NCBI RefSeq assembly: GCF_900106835.1
Contig: NZ_FNNR01000001.1
Location: forward strand, 1-36,235
Source of the DNA: Arthrobacter sp. cf158
Lineage (GTDB): Bacteria; Actinomycetota; Actinomycetes; Actinomycetales; Micrococcaceae
Direction of reading: 5' to 3'
DNA: 36,235 nt
In this document: positions 15,058 through 24,020 of the stretch, piece by piece
How positions within the stretch are numbered: position 1 is the first letter of the stretch
Layout: every line of letters starts with the position of its first letter
Translations under genes and position numbers: made by a program
Notes under the pieces: model-generated
The model's database searches: none
Told to the model about the DNA's origin: nothing
The model's input: the letters and a program-made list of their open reading frames with translations, nothing else

Positions 15058-15399
15058 GTGCTTGAATCCGTGACTTCCGCCGCCTTGGCCAGCGCCTTGG
15101 ACGCGCTTTCCTTGCGCCAGCGGACCATTGCCAACAACATCGCGAATGTGAATACACCCAACTACCACGCCAAAAGGGTCTCCTTTGAGGATCAGTTGGC
15201 GGCCTCGGTGCGTTCCGGCGATGGCAACGTGAATGCCACGATCTCCCCGTCCGATGAGCCAACCCGGACCGACGGAAACAACGTCAACCTGGATACCGAA
15301 ACCCTCTCCAACATCGACACCGTGCTGCGCTACCAGTTCGCCTCGAGGGCCGCAGCCGGAGAATTTACCTCCCTTCGCACCGCGCTGAGGACCAACTGA
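15058..15399 (+). CDS. flgB: Flagellar proximal rod protein FlgB
   Basis: FlgB builds the proximal rod above the MS ring. The 113-aa product starts at the family helix LESVTSAALASALDALSLRQ and continues RTIANNIANVNTPNYHAKRV, the rod/hook signature; the C-terminal helix is NIDTVLRYQFASRAAAGEF. I chose GTG 15058 with GGCAGGA four bases upstream. The ATG at 15016 would add MATDWPYDTTRQDF, which is not FlgB-like and would swallow the leader hairpin. It shares one base with flgC (TGATG). Confidence 0.93.
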   Translation: MLESVTSAALASALDALSLRQRTIANNIANVNTPNYHAKRVSFEDQLAASVRSGDGNVNATISPSDEPTRTDGNNVNLDTETLSNIDTVLRYQFASRAAAGEFTSLRTALRTN

Positions 15400-15791
15400 T
15401 GACGTTCGATGCCATAGGAATCGCGGGCTCCGCGCTGACTGTCCACCGCAAATGGCTGGATGCGGTCTCGGACAACCTCGCCAACATGAACAACGCCTCC
15501 CGCACCGATGGCGAGGCCTTCCGCGCACGCTATGTGGAGGCGGCCGAGGGAAACAACGGTGATGGTGTCTACGTCAAGAGCACACCCCTCGGGGACGGAG
15601 AAGGCCGGATCGTCTACCAGCCGGACCACCCCCTGGCTGACGCGGACGGCAATGTGCGCTACCCGGACATCGACATGGCTGAGCAGATGGGCACGCTGAT
15701 CATCGCCCAGCGTGGCTACCAGGCCAACGCCCAGGTGGTGGATCGGGCACGCGAAACGTACCTGGCCGCCCTCGAGATAGGAAAATCCTGA
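15399..15791 (+). CDS. flgC: Flagellar proximal rod protein FlgC
   Basis: A 130-aa rod protein, the usual size. It has the N-terminal helix GIAGSALTVHRKWLDAVSDN with LANMNNASR, the mid-motif VYQPDHPLADADGNVRYPD and the C-terminal helix EQMGTLIIAQRGYQANAQV. Start and stop are coupled to flgB and fliE by one-base overlaps (TGATG). Confidence 0.96.
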   Translation: MTFDAIGIAGSALTVHRKWLDAVSDNLANMNNASRTDGEAFRARYVEAAEGNNGDGVYVKSTPLGDGEGRIVYQPDHPLADADGNVRYPDIDMAEQMGTLIIAQRGYQANAQVVDRARETYLAALEIGKS

Positions 15792-16105
15792 TGGCTTTGG
15801 GCCCCCTTGAAGCGATCCAGGGTGTCACAGGCACCGGCTACGTCGGCACGGGGAGCGTCGGGGCTTCCCAAGCGGCCACCACAGGCGGCGACTTTGGCGC
15901 CGCGCTGACAGGCGCCGTCGACAATTTGCAGTCCTTGCAGTCAACGTCCAAGGAACTGGCGGTATCCGCGGTCACCGGCAATCTGGATGACATCCACAAA
16001 GCCACCCTTGCCTCGACGCGCGCACAGGTCACCTTTGAACTGGTGGCCGCCGTCCGGAACAAGGGTATTGACGCGTTCAACGAGATCATGAGGATGCAGG
16101 CCTGA
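15791..16105 (+). CDS. fliE: Flagellar hook-basal body protein FliE
   Basis: The 104-aa adaptor between MS ring and rod. The C-terminal half carries the conserved helices (DDIHKATLASTRAQVTFELV, AAVRNKGIDAFNEIMRMQ). The N-terminal ~30 residues are Gly/Thr-rich and variable. It has one-base overlaps with flgC and fliF. Confidence 0.94.
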   Translation: MALGPLEAIQGVTGTGYVGTGSVGASQAATTGGDFGAALTGAVDNLQSLQSTSKELAVSAVTGNLDDIHKATLASTRAQVTFELVAAVRNKGIDAFNEIMRMQA

Positions 16106-17739
16106 TGCCACCCGGGATTACCCAGTTCTTCCGCAAACTTGGCAGCGGAATCCAAGCTTTTTCGCCCGCCCAACGGACCCTCGCGATCCTGGGTGTGGCC
16201 GTGCTGGTTCTTGGCGGCGTCGCGCTGACGGCCTGGTTGGGGAAGCCTGCCTACTCGCCGCTGTTTTCCGGGTTGAAGGACACGGACGCCAACAGCATCG
16301 TGGAGCAGCTCCGCAAGGACAACATCCCCTACGAGCTGAGCAACGGTGGGTCCACCATCCTGGTCCCCGAGGACAAGGTCTACGACGAACGGCTCAAGGC
16401 CGCCGCCGCCGGACTCCCGTCAGCTGCTGCCACCGGATATTCGTTGCTGGACAAACTGGGTGTCACGTCCTCCGAATTCCAGCAGTCGGTCACCTACAAG
16501 CGTGCCCTGGAAGGTGAACTGAGCACCACGGTCCAGGCCATGGAGGGCGTCAAGAGCGCCGCTGTCAGGCTCGCGATCCCTGAGAAGTCCGTGTTCGTGG
16601 ACACTGCACCGGAGGCCACGGCCTCCGTGTTCGTGGAAACCCAGCCCGGCACAACACTCTCTTCTGACAAGGTGCAGGCCATTGTGCACCTGACGTCTGC
16701 GGCCATCGAAAACCTGAAGCCCACCAATGTCTCCGTGGTCGATTCGCAAGGAAACGTCCTCTCGACGGTGGGCGGCGGTGCCACCGGATCTTCATCAAAG
16801 CAGGCCTCCGACTACCAACAACGCACCTCCGACGCCGTCCGTGCAGTCCTGGACAGCGTGGTGGGACCCGGCAATGCAACAGTGGCCGTCGCCGCAGACG
16901 TCACCGCTGAATCCGCCCAGCAGCGCAGCGAAACCTTCACGCCCGCCGCAGACACCCCGGCCCTGAGTGAGTCCACCAAAACCGAAAAGTACACCGGAAC
17001 CGGCGGCGGAGCTGCGGGCGTCCTCGGCCCGGACAACATCGCAGTCCCGGGCGGCACCGACGGCAACGGAAGCTACGATTCCAGCGACACCACCAAGAAC
17101 AACGCCGTCAACAAGGTCACTGAAGACCGCACCATCCCGCAAGGCGCCGTGAAACGCCAGACCATCTCCGTGGCCATCAACCAGGCCGCGGCAGGCGGCG
17201 TCAACGTGGATTCGGTGCGCGCCCTGGTCACCTCAGCGGCCGGGATCAATGCAGAGCGGGGCGACGTCGTCACGGTGGAAGTGCTGCCGTTCAGCACAGT
17301 AGCCGCAGACAAAGCCGCTGAAGCCCTGGGCGCCGCCCAAGCAGACGCGGAAGCTGCCAAGGACGCTGCGCTGATGAACACGCTCATCCTCGCCGGCAGC
17401 ATCATGCTGGCCGCCATCGCCTTGATCGTCGCGGTGCTCATTACCTTGAAGCGTCGCCAGCGGCGGGAGCCCGTGGACCTTGGCGAGCGGGATCCCTACG
17501 ACGCCCTCCCGGAAGGCATCCCCACCCCAGCCTTGACCGGGCCGGCCACCACCGCCATCGAACTGACCTCCATCCAGCCCCCGGCTCCCATCCAGCCCAC
17601 GCCCGCGTTGCCGCTCCCGGGCTCGGACGCTTTGGACGGCGAATTGAAGCGAGCACAGATCGAGGCCATGGTGGCGGACAACCCTGCCCGCACAGCTGAA
17701 TATCTGCGCGGACTCATGGATGAAAGGCAATCCGTATGA
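16105..17739 (+). CDS. fliF: Flagellar MS-ring protein FliF
   Basis: The 544-aa MS-ring subunit houses the export gate. It has a first membrane helix (~28-47, LAILGVAVLVLGGVALTAWL), a periplasmic-side YscJ/FliF domain (SPLFSGLKDTDANSIVEQLR, IPYELSNGGSTILVPEDKV), a low-complexity linker ~225-340 and a second membrane helix (~427-452, NTLILAGSIMLAAIALIVAV). The C-terminal segment EAMVADNPARTAEYLRGLMD binds FliG. It overlaps fliG by four bases. Confidence 0.97.
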   Translation: MPPGITQFFRKLGSGIQAFSPAQRTLAILGVAVLVLGGVALTAWLGKPAYSPLFSGLKDTDANSIVEQLRKDNIPYELSNGGSTILVPEDKVYDERLKAAAAGLPSAAATGYSLLDKLGVTSSEFQQSVTYKRALEGELSTTVQAMEGVKSAAVRLAIPEKSVFVDTAPEATASVFVETQPGTTLSSDKVQAIVHLTSAAIENLKPTNVSVVDSQGNVLSTVGGGATGSSSKQASDYQQRTSDAVRAVLDSVVGPGNATVAVAADVTAESAQQRSETFTPAADTPALSESTKTEKYTGTGGGAAGVLGPDNIAVPGGTDGNGSYDSSDTTKNNAVNKVTEDRTIPQGAVKRQTISVAINQAAAGGVNVDSVRALVTSAAGINAERGDVVTVEVLPFSTVAADKAAEALGAAQADAEAAKDAALMNTLILAGSIMLAAIALIVAVLITLKRRQRREPVDLGERDPYDALPEGIPTPALTGPATTAIELTSIQPPAPIQPTPALPLPGSDALDGELKRAQIEAMVADNPARTAEYLRGLMDERQSV

Positions 17740-18764
17740 GCCATGCCGTCCCGGAAGCCTCAGCCTTGAACGGAGTCCAAAAGGTAGCGGTGGTGCTCAT
17801 GCAGATGAGCCCAAGCAGTGCCGCCGCCGTGATGGCGCAGTTCTCCGAATCCGAAGCGGAGGACATCGCCGCCGAGATCGTTCGGCTCCGCCGCGTGTCG
17901 TCGGTGGTGGCAGACCACGTCATCAACGAGTTCCACGGACTGGCCGTCAGCGGCCGCCGCACGGCCCGCGGCGGCCAGGAATTCGCCGTCGGACTTCTTG
18001 AAGCGTCGTTCGGTGCTGACAAGGCCGCCGGTTTCATGGACCGCCTGGCGTCCACCATGGCCGGAAAATCCTTCGAGTTCCTGGAAATGATGGACCCCGG
18101 CCAGATCCTGGCGCTGATCGACGGTGAGCTGCCGCAAACCATCGCACTGATCCTCGCCCACCTGCGGCCGGGCAAAGCTTCAGCAGTGATGTCCGGACTG
18201 GGAGACGTGCAACGGATCGAGGTTGCCCGCTGCATCGCCACCATGGGCTCGGCGTCTCCGGAAGCGGTGGGCATCGTGGCTGAAACACTCAAGGTCCGGG
18301 CTGGTGCTGTGATGTCGCAACGGAAATCCAACGAGGTCGTCGGCGGCATACAGCCGTTGGTGGACATCATCAACCGCTCCGACGTCAACACTGAACGCTC
18401 CGTCCTGGATGGTTTGGGCACGCTGGATCCGGAGCTCGCCACCGAGGTTCGCGCGCGGATGCTCACCTTCGTGGACATCGTGAAGCTGGAGCCGCGGGAC
18501 ATCCAGCAAATCCTCCGCGGGGTCAGCGCCAACGTCCTGGCCGTGGCCATGAAGGGTGCCCCGCCAGTGGTCCTGGACACCGTCCGCGCCAACATGTCCG
18601 GCCGCAACCTGGAAATCCTCGAATCCGAAATGGCCGCCTCCGGTCCCGTCCGTGCCTCGCAGGTTGAGGAAGCCCGGGCTGAGATCGTCCGGTCCATCCG
18701 CGAGCTCGAAGCCGAAGGTGCCATTGTGGTCCGGCGCGGGGACGAGGACGACTTTGTCTACTGA
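17736..18764 (+). CDS. fliG: Flagellar motor switch protein FliG
   Basis: The 342-aa rotor protein that receives torque from MotA. It has the N-domain (LNGVQKVAVVLMQMSPSSAA), the middle domain with EHPQ-like region reading DGELPQTIALILAHLRPGKA, and the C-domain ARMLTFVDIVKLEPRDIQQI with NVLAVAMKGAPP. Size and domain order are standard. It overlaps fliF by four bases and fliH by 11. Confidence 0.96.
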   Translation: MSHAVPEASALNGVQKVAVVLMQMSPSSAAAVMAQFSESEAEDIAAEIVRLRRVSSVVADHVINEFHGLAVSGRRTARGGQEFAVGLLEASFGADKAAGFMDRLASTMAGKSFEFLEMMDPGQILALIDGELPQTIALILAHLRPGKASAVMSGLGDVQRIEVARCIATMGSASPEAVGIVAETLKVRAGAVMSQRKSNEVVGGIQPLVDIINRSDVNTERSVLDGLGTLDPELATEVRARMLTFVDIVKLEPRDIQQILRGVSANVLAVAMKGAPPVVLDTVRANMSGRNLEILESEMAASGPVRASQVEEARAEIVRSIRELEAEGAIVVRRGDEDDFVY

Positions 18765-19377
18765 GCACGTCACCCGCGTCACGTTTCCTTCTGTCAGCGC
18801 GCCCGACCGGTCCGGCGAACCCGATCGCGCCTTCGTTCAAGGCCATGCCGCCGGTTACGCCGCAGGGATGCAAGCCGCCGCGGCCCAGCAGCTCCAACTC
18901 CAACAGCGCTTGCGGCGTGAGCATGAGGAAATGCTCGACGCCGAGCGCTCGGCTTTGGCGCGGGCGCTCCAGCTTTTGCAGGCGGCAGCCAGCGCGGCGC
19001 AGCAGCGCCAGGAAGTCGCTGTGGCAGACGTGCAGGATGTGCTGGCTGCCGGCTCCATGGAGCTTGCCGAAGCAATCCTTGGCTACGAACTTGCCCGGGG
19101 AGAGAACACCGCGCACGCCGCGCTGGAACGTGCCCTTGGAACGCAAGGTGGCGGCAGCACCGGCGTCGGACGTGTCACCGCGGTACGCCTCCACCCGCGT
19201 GACCTCGAAGTTCTGAAGGCCGCCGGCGCAGCAGACATCGCGGGGGTGCAACTGCAGGCCGATGCCACGCTGAACCCGGGTGACGCCGTCGGGGAGTATC
19301 CGAACGGGTGGATCGATGCGCGAATCGGTGCCGCGCTTGAACGGGCCAAGCAGGCCCTGCTGGGAGCCGGGGCGTGA
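18754..19377 (+). CDS. fliH: Flagellar export apparatus protein FliH
   Basis: FliH regulates the FliI ATPase and tethers it to the C-ring. The 207-aa product shows the N-terminal GxxxG-like segment AFVQGHAAGYAAGMQAAAAQ, a long helical Gln/Glu/Arg stretch (QLQLQQRLRREHEEMLDAER) and the C-terminal globular part VTAVRLHPRDLEVLKAAG with LNPGDAVGEYPNGWIDARIG. No ATG fits; TTG at 18754, inside the end of fliG and after GAGGAC, is the best start. It overlaps fliI by GTGA. Confidence 0.88.
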   Translation: MSTEHVTRVTFPSVSAPDRSGEPDRAFVQGHAAGYAAGMQAAAAQQLQLQQRLRREHEEMLDAERSALARALQLLQAAASAAQQRQEVAVADVQDVLAAGSMELAEAILGYELARGENTAHAALERALGTQGGGSTGVGRVTAVRLHPRDLEVLKAAGAADIAGVQLQADATLNPGDAVGEYPNGWIDARIGAALERAKQALLGAGA

Positions 19378-20702
19378 GGCCCCACACGGAGCGCTTCCGT
19401 GCAGCTGTGGCTGCCGCCGCCCCGCAGCGGGTAGGGACCGTGACCTCCGTGCTGGGCCTGGGACTGGAAATTGCAGGGCTGGATTGTGCCGTAGGCGAGC
19501 TCGTTACCGTCGGCGCGGGCCGTGAAACGCTCGACGCCGAAGTAGTGGCCTCGGTCAGTGGCGCCGTGCGGTGCATGCCCCTTGGCCGGTTGACTGGTGT
19601 CGCCGCCGGGGCTCCCGCGCGGGCCAAAGGCACTCCCATGCTGGTGCCCACCGGCGCCGGGTTGTTCGGACGGGTCCTGGATGCCCTGGGCCGGCCCATC
19701 GATGGAAAGGGCCCGCTTCCCGTGTCCCGCATGGTGCCCCTGGACCAGGAAGCACCGTCGGCCATGAGCAGGGCACGCATCGACACGCCCCTGCAGACCG
19801 GAGTGCGCGTGCTGGACACCATGACCACCCTGGGGCGCGGCCAACGCATGGGCCTCTTCGCTGGCTCAGGCGTGGGAAAGTCCTCCTTGCTGTCCATGGT
19901 GGCCCGGGGAACCGACGCCGAAGTGTCAGTGATCGCCTTGGTGGGGGAGCGCGGCCGTGAAGTCCGCGAATTCCTCGAAGACGACCTGGGACCCGAAGGA
20001 CTTGCCCGCTCCGTGGTGGTGGTTGCCACCTCCGACGAACCAGCCCTCATGCGCCTGCGAGCAGCGGTCACCGCCACCCGCATCGCCGAGTCATTCCGCG
20101 AAGCCGGCAAGGACGTGGTGCTCATGATGGACTCCCTGACCCGCGTGGCCATGGCCCAGCGCGAGATCGGCCTCTCCGCAGGCGAGCCGCCCGCCACACG
20201 CGGCTACCCGCCCTCCACCTTTTCTGTCCTGGCGAGGCTGCTGGAACGCGCCGGAACCGCGGAAACGGGCTCCGTCACGGGGATCTACACCGTGCTGGTG
20301 GACGGTGACGACCACAACGAACCCATCGCCGATGCCGCGCGATCCATCCTGGACGGGCACGTGGTCCTGGACCGGAAACTCGCCGTCACGGGGCATTTCC
20401 CCTCTGTTGACGTGTTGGGCTCGGTGTCGCGCGTGGCATCCAAAGTGAACGCGCGTGACAACACTGCGCTCGCCGTCACGCTCCGGCGGGTCCTGGCGGC
20501 GCGGCGGGGTGCCCAGGACCTGATCGATGTGGGCGCGTACCGGCACGGCAGCAACCCGCTGGTGGACGCTGCCTTGGATCACGAGGGCGCCATCAACCAG
20601 TTCCTGCGGCAGGGCATGGGCGAATCGACTCCCCACAGCCAGTCCTGGGCTGGGCTGTCCCGACTCTCAGCGCACTTTGGACACTTTGAAGGAGCCGCGT
20701 GA
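19374..20702 (+). CDS. fliI: Flagellum-specific ATPase FliI
   Basis: The 442-aa ATPase energises type III export, with FliH and FliJ. Walker A is GSGVGKSS (164-171), Walker B VVLMMDS (248-254), and the F1-type signature is PPSTFSVLARLLERAG. The N-terminal barrel is GTVTSVLGLGLEIAGLDCAV. It starts at GTG 19374 overlapping the fliH stop, and overlaps fliJ by four bases. Confidence 0.97.
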   Translation: MRPHTERFRAAVAAAAPQRVGTVTSVLGLGLEIAGLDCAVGELVTVGAGRETLDAEVVASVSGAVRCMPLGRLTGVAAGAPARAKGTPMLVPTGAGLFGRVLDALGRPIDGKGPLPVSRMVPLDQEAPSAMSRARIDTPLQTGVRVLDTMTTLGRGQRMGLFAGSGVGKSSLLSMVARGTDAEVSVIALVGERGREVREFLEDDLGPEGLARSVVVVATSDEPALMRLRAAVTATRIAESFREAGKDVVLMMDSLTRVAMAQREIGLSAGEPPATRGYPPSTFSVLARLLERAGTAETGSVTGIYTVLVDGDDHNEPIADAARSILDGHVVLDRKLAVTGHFPSVDVLGSVSRVASKVNARDNTALAVTLRRVLAARRGAQDLIDVGAYRHGSNPLVDAALDHEGAINQFLRQGMGESTPHSQSWAGLSRLSAHFGHFEGAA

Positions 20703-21124
20703 ACCGACAATTCTCCTTGGCCGGACTCTTGAGGCTGCGGCAGGCCGAACAGAAGTCCGCGGAAAGCGGGTTGGCCGCGGCCAACTCCCGTTCGGCATCG
20801 TTGCGGGTGCGTCGGGCCGAAGCCCGCGAAGCATTGGCGGATTCCGCCGGGCGGCCCGGCGACTCGGCCTCTCTGCTGGCCATCGCGGCCGCGCGCGCGT
20901 CCTCGCAGAGCATGCTGGCAGAGCTTGAGGCCTTGGCCGCCAGCGCCGAGGCCGATGCTGCCGAGGCCCGCGCCGAATACACGGAAGCGAAGCGTCGCGC
21001 TGTGGGGCTTGAGAAGCTCGAAGTCCGGCACGACGCCGAATACGCCGCCTCCGCCCTCCGCGCTGAGCAAGGCGTCCTGGATGAAATCGCCTCCACCGCT
21101 TGGCACAGGAAGGCCACCTCATGA
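20699..21124 (+). CDS. fliJ: Flagellar export protein FliJ
   Basis: A 141-aa coiled-coil protein that couples the FliI ring to FlhA. Its N-terminal FSLAGLLRLRQAEQKSAESG and long heptad-like Ala/Glu/Arg helix match FliJ in type, and it lies directly after fliI. It starts at GTG 20699 inside the fliI stop and ends in an ATGA overlap with the next gene. Actinobacterial FliJ diverges strongly, so the call leans on position. Confidence 0.88.
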   Translation: MNRQFSLAGLLRLRQAEQKSAESGLAAANSRSASLRVRRAEAREALADSAGRPGDSASLLAIAAARASSQSMLAELEALAASAEADAAEARAEYTEAKRRAVGLEKLEVRHDAEYAASALRAEQGVLDEIASTAWHRKATS

Positions 21125-21786
21125 GCATGACCGACGCCATTGGGCGGATTCAAACCATCGAAGCCTCGCTGCAGCAGCTGGCCCAGGGGGCGCGTGTTTC
21201 GGCTGCCTCGTCCTCTTCTTCCTCGGTCAGCGCCGCGTCCGCGGCCGACGCAGCGTCCTTTGCTTCTGCGCTGAGCAGCGCGATGGGGACCTCGTCGTCG
21301 TCCGCTTCGCTGGCGTCCGGGTTGAGTGCTGCGGGCTTGGGGTCGCTGCTCCCGGCTGCCGGAAGTACGACGCCGACCTCGGGGGCGGCGGCCGTCGGAG
21401 CCAGCGGTGGCGCGGTGTCGGGTGACGCCGTGGTGGCAGCGGCCAAAAAGTACATCGGAGTGCCCTACGTCTGGGGTGGCACCAACCCCGCAGTGGGCAT
21501 GGACTGCTCCGGCTTTGTCCAAAGGGTCTTCAAGGATCTTGGGGTAGAGCTGCCGCGCGTAGTCAGCGACCAAATGCAGAAGGGCACGCCCGTCGCTTCC
21601 TTGGCGGAGGCCAAGCCTGGCGACCTCCTGGTCAGCTACGGCGGCGAACACATCTCCATCTATCTGGGCAACGGCAAGGCCATCGATGCTCCCGTGCCGG
21701 GCCAGACCATCCAAATCCGGGATGCTTGGGAGAAGTACTCCAACCTGACGTCGATTCGCCGGATCGTACCGGCCGGGGGCTCGTGA
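21121..21786 (+). CDS. NlpC/P60 (C40) cell-wall hydrolase in the flagellar operon
   Basis: The 221-aa protein has a Ser/Ala-rich N-terminal half and a C40 peptidase domain from ~100 (AAKKYIGVPYVWGGTNPAV). The catalytic cysteine is C129 (MDCSGFVQ) and the histidine H177 (GEHISIYLG). The third polar position, normally His/Asn/Gln, reads IDAPVPG, i.e. D189. Placed between fliJ and fliK with coupled translation, it most likely opens peptidoglycan for the rod, a task done by FlgJ in proteobacteria. No classical signal peptide is seen, so export through the flagellar apparatus is possible. Confidence 0.88.
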   Translation: MSMTDAIGRIQTIEASLQQLAQGARVSAASSSSSSVSAASAADAASFASALSSAMGTSSSSASLASGLSAAGLGSLLPAAGSTTPTSGAAAVGASGGAVSGDAVVAAAKKYIGVPYVWGGTNPAVGMDCSGFVQRVFKDLGVELPRVVSDQMQKGTPVASLAEAKPGDLLVSYGGEHISIYLGNGKAIDAPVPGQTIQIRDAWEKYSNLTSIRRIVPAGGS

Positions 21787-24002
21787 TGCAGCCGCTGGTT
21801 GGGAGTGGCGGCTCGCGTGTGGGTGCTGGCGCTGCGGGTGCTGGTGGTGCTGCTGGTCGTGCGGGTGCGGGTGCTGGGGCCTTCGAAGCTGTGATGGCTT
21901 CCGAGGTAGGGTCTTCTGCCCACTTCGATGGTTCCCTGCCCATTCGTTGGCTGGATCGGCATACTACGCAGGGAACCCCCGAATCGGGTGGTCCTGGGGC
22001 GGGCGAAGTTGGGGACGCTGGTGTGCCTGGGGCTGCCCGTGAGCTTGGGGAAGCGGCTGCCCGCGTGGCCGTGGCCGCGGCTGCCGGTGCGCTTGGGGAT
22101 GCGGCTGGGTCTGGGGATTCCGGTGTGCTTGGGGATGCAGGTGTTTTTGGGGCCTGCGAGGGCGGGTCTTCTGCCCACTTCGATGGTTCGCTGCCCATTC
22201 GTTGGCTGGATCGGCACACTACGCAGGGAACCCCCGAACCGGGTGGTCCCGGGGCGGGCGAAGCTGGGCACGCTGGTGTGCCTGGGGCCGCCCGTGAGCT
22301 TGGGGAAGCGGCTGCCCGCGTAGCTGCGGCTGCCGGTGCGCTTGGGGATGCGGGTAGGCCTGGGGCCGCCCGTGAGCTTGGGGAAGCAGCTGGGTCTGGG
22401 GTTGCCGGTGTTTTTGGGGTCGGCGAGGGTGGGTCTTCTGCCCACTTCGATGGTTCGCTGCCCATTCGACGCTTCCTACCGTCTTCTCCGCAGGGAACCC
22501 CCGGATCGGGTGTGCTCGGGGCGGACGTTGCTGGAGTACCCGAGCATGATGATGATGATCCAGACCTGGCCGCTGCAGTCCCCGTAGCTGGGGCTCGCGT
22601 TGCGGATGGTGTGACTGGGGTGGCTGCTCCGTTTGTTCAGACTGCTGCACCAATCCCTCCCGCCGGTGGAGTTCCGGCAAACCTGAACCCTGATTCCGAA
22701 ATCTCGGCGCCGGGCCACTTCGATGCCTCGCTGCCGGTTCGTGGGTTGGAACGGCTCGTTTGGCAGGGAACCTCCGAACCGGGCAGCGACGCGCAGGGCG
22801 TCGACACCGTCCGTGCGAATGCGGGCGTGCCTGGGGCCGCTGGGGTGTCCGCCATTGGGAACGCGGGCGTGACTACGGCCGCTGGGCTGTCCGTGGCGGT
22901 GCCTGTCTCCGGCGATTCGAGAGTGCCCGTCGGTGCTCAGACCGTTTCAGAGGTTTCTGGGGTTTCAGGGAATGGAGGAGCCGGTGGTGGCCAGGTGTCG
23001 CCGGCCCACCTCGATGGCTCCCTGAACGCCGGACCCTTGCTGCCGTCGAATCCGCAGGGAACTCAACAGACGGGGGCGATCCAGGCCCTGGAACCGGCCC
23101 AAATCACCGTACACTCTGCAGCAGCGCAGTCCGCAGCAGCACAGCCCGTACCAGTGCAGTCGGCACTCACCGCGGAGCGGGCACTCACTGCACAGCCCGT
23201 ACCAGCGCAGCCTCTGGCACCACCGGCCGTACCAGTGCGGTCCGCAGCAGCACAGCCCGTACCAGTGCAGTCGGCACTCACCGCGCAGGCCCCGGCAGCT
23301 CAGCCCGAGCACACCGCACAGCCCGCACCAGCACAGCCCGGGGCGGCACAACCAGTACCTACCCCGCCCCCAACAGCACAACCAGTACCGGCACAGCCCG
23401 AACACACAACCCCGCCCCCAACTGCGCAGCCAGCGCCCATCCTGCCGTTCACGCCCACACTCACACCAACACCCCCGACGACCCCTCAGTCCAGCCCGCA
23501 GCCAGCCTTGGCCCCCCAGCTCGCCACACCCCTGTTCTCGCTGGCGTCGGCTGCGCCCGGGGAGCACGTGATGACGATGCGGGTCTCCCCTGAGGACCTT
23601 GGACCCCTCACCGTCCGTGCCCACATCGATGGCACAGGGGTGCGTATCGAGTTGTTCGCAGCGGGGGATGCAGGCAGGGAGGCAGTGCGGCACATCCTTC
23701 CGGAACTGCGGCGAGGGCTTGAAGATTCAGGGGCCAGCCTGAGCCTCTCTTCCCACAACAGCCCGCCCGACGCCGGCAAGGACGGCCACGGCACTGGTCA
23801 AGGCCCGGGCCAGGGCACGGGTCACGGCACAGGCCAAGGCACAGGACCCGGCATGGGATCACGTGATCCGGACGCCCAATCCCGACACTCAAGTGACACC
23901 GGGGCAAACGGTGCCGATGACCAACCGCAGCAACGACGCCAGCTGCCACCCGGCGTCGTCCATGACCCAAGTAGTCCACACCGCCTGGACATCCTCGTCT
24001 GA
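21786..24002 (+). CDS. fliK: Flagellar hook-length control protein FliK
   Basis: The 738-aa molecular ruler that stops hook growth and switches export specificity. The conserved C-terminal domain (~575-640) has ASAAPGEHVMTMRVSPEDLG followed by PLTVRAHIDGTGVRIELFAA, the LxPxxLG motif of the family. Everything before it is repetitive: an Ala/Gly region, five HFDGSLP...QGT units (48 bp core each), then a long Pro/Ala/Gln/Val region (AQPVPAQ). The tail is Gly/His/Gln-rich (GTGQGPGQGTGHGTG). I start at ATG 21786 (TGATG with the hydrolase gene). It is long for FliK, and repeat expansion probably set its length. Confidence 0.92.
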   Translation: MQPLVGSGGSRVGAGAAGAGGAAGRAGAGAGAFEAVMASEVGSSAHFDGSLPIRWLDRHTTQGTPESGGPGAGEVGDAGVPGAARELGEAAARVAVAAAAGALGDAAGSGDSGVLGDAGVFGACEGGSSAHFDGSLPIRWLDRHTTQGTPEPGGPGAGEAGHAGVPGAARELGEAAARVAAAAGALGDAGRPGAARELGEAAGSGVAGVFGVGEGGSSAHFDGSLPIRRFLPSSPQGTPGSGVLGADVAGVPEHDDDDPDLAAAVPVAGARVADGVTGVAAPFVQTAAPIPPAGGVPANLNPDSEISAPGHFDASLPVRGLERLVWQGTSEPGSDAQGVDTVRANAGVPGAAGVSAIGNAGVTTAAGLSVAVPVSGDSRVPVGAQTVSEVSGVSGNGGAGGGQVSPAHLDGSLNAGPLLPSNPQGTQQTGAIQALEPAQITVHSAAAQSAAAQPVPVQSALTAERALTAQPVPAQPLAPPAVPVRSAAAQPVPVQSALTAQAPAAQPEHTAQPAPAQPGAAQPVPTPPPTAQPVPAQPEHTTPPPTAQPAPILPFTPTLTPTPPTTPQSSPQPALAPQLATPLFSLASAAPGEHVMTMRVSPEDLGPLTVRAHIDGTGVRIELFAAGDAGREAVRHILPELRRGLEDSGASLSLSSHNSPPDAGKDGHGTGQGPGQGTGHGTGQGTGPGMGSRDPDAQSRHSSDTGANGADDQPQQRRQLPPGVVHDPSSPHRLDILV
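21930..23063 (+). repeat. Five 48-bp units with inverted-repeat ends inside fliK
   Basis: Units at 21930-21977, 22185-22232, 22452-22499, 22725-22772 and 23016-23063 start GGTTCCCTGC (or a variant) and end GCAGGGAACC (last unit GCAGGGAACT), with exactly 28 bases between. The ends are a perfect 10-bp inverted repeat in unit 1. Units 1-3 sit in larger near-duplications with periods of 255 and 267 bp. In all units the ends are kept better than the middle. Confidence 0.85.
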
Positions 24003-24020
24003 CGTGAAGGAGAGACAACC

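Noticed and set aside
21632..22465. Long minus-strand frames opposite fliK
   Set aside because: They arise from the GC-rich repeats; fliK has coupled start, family C-domain and correct context.
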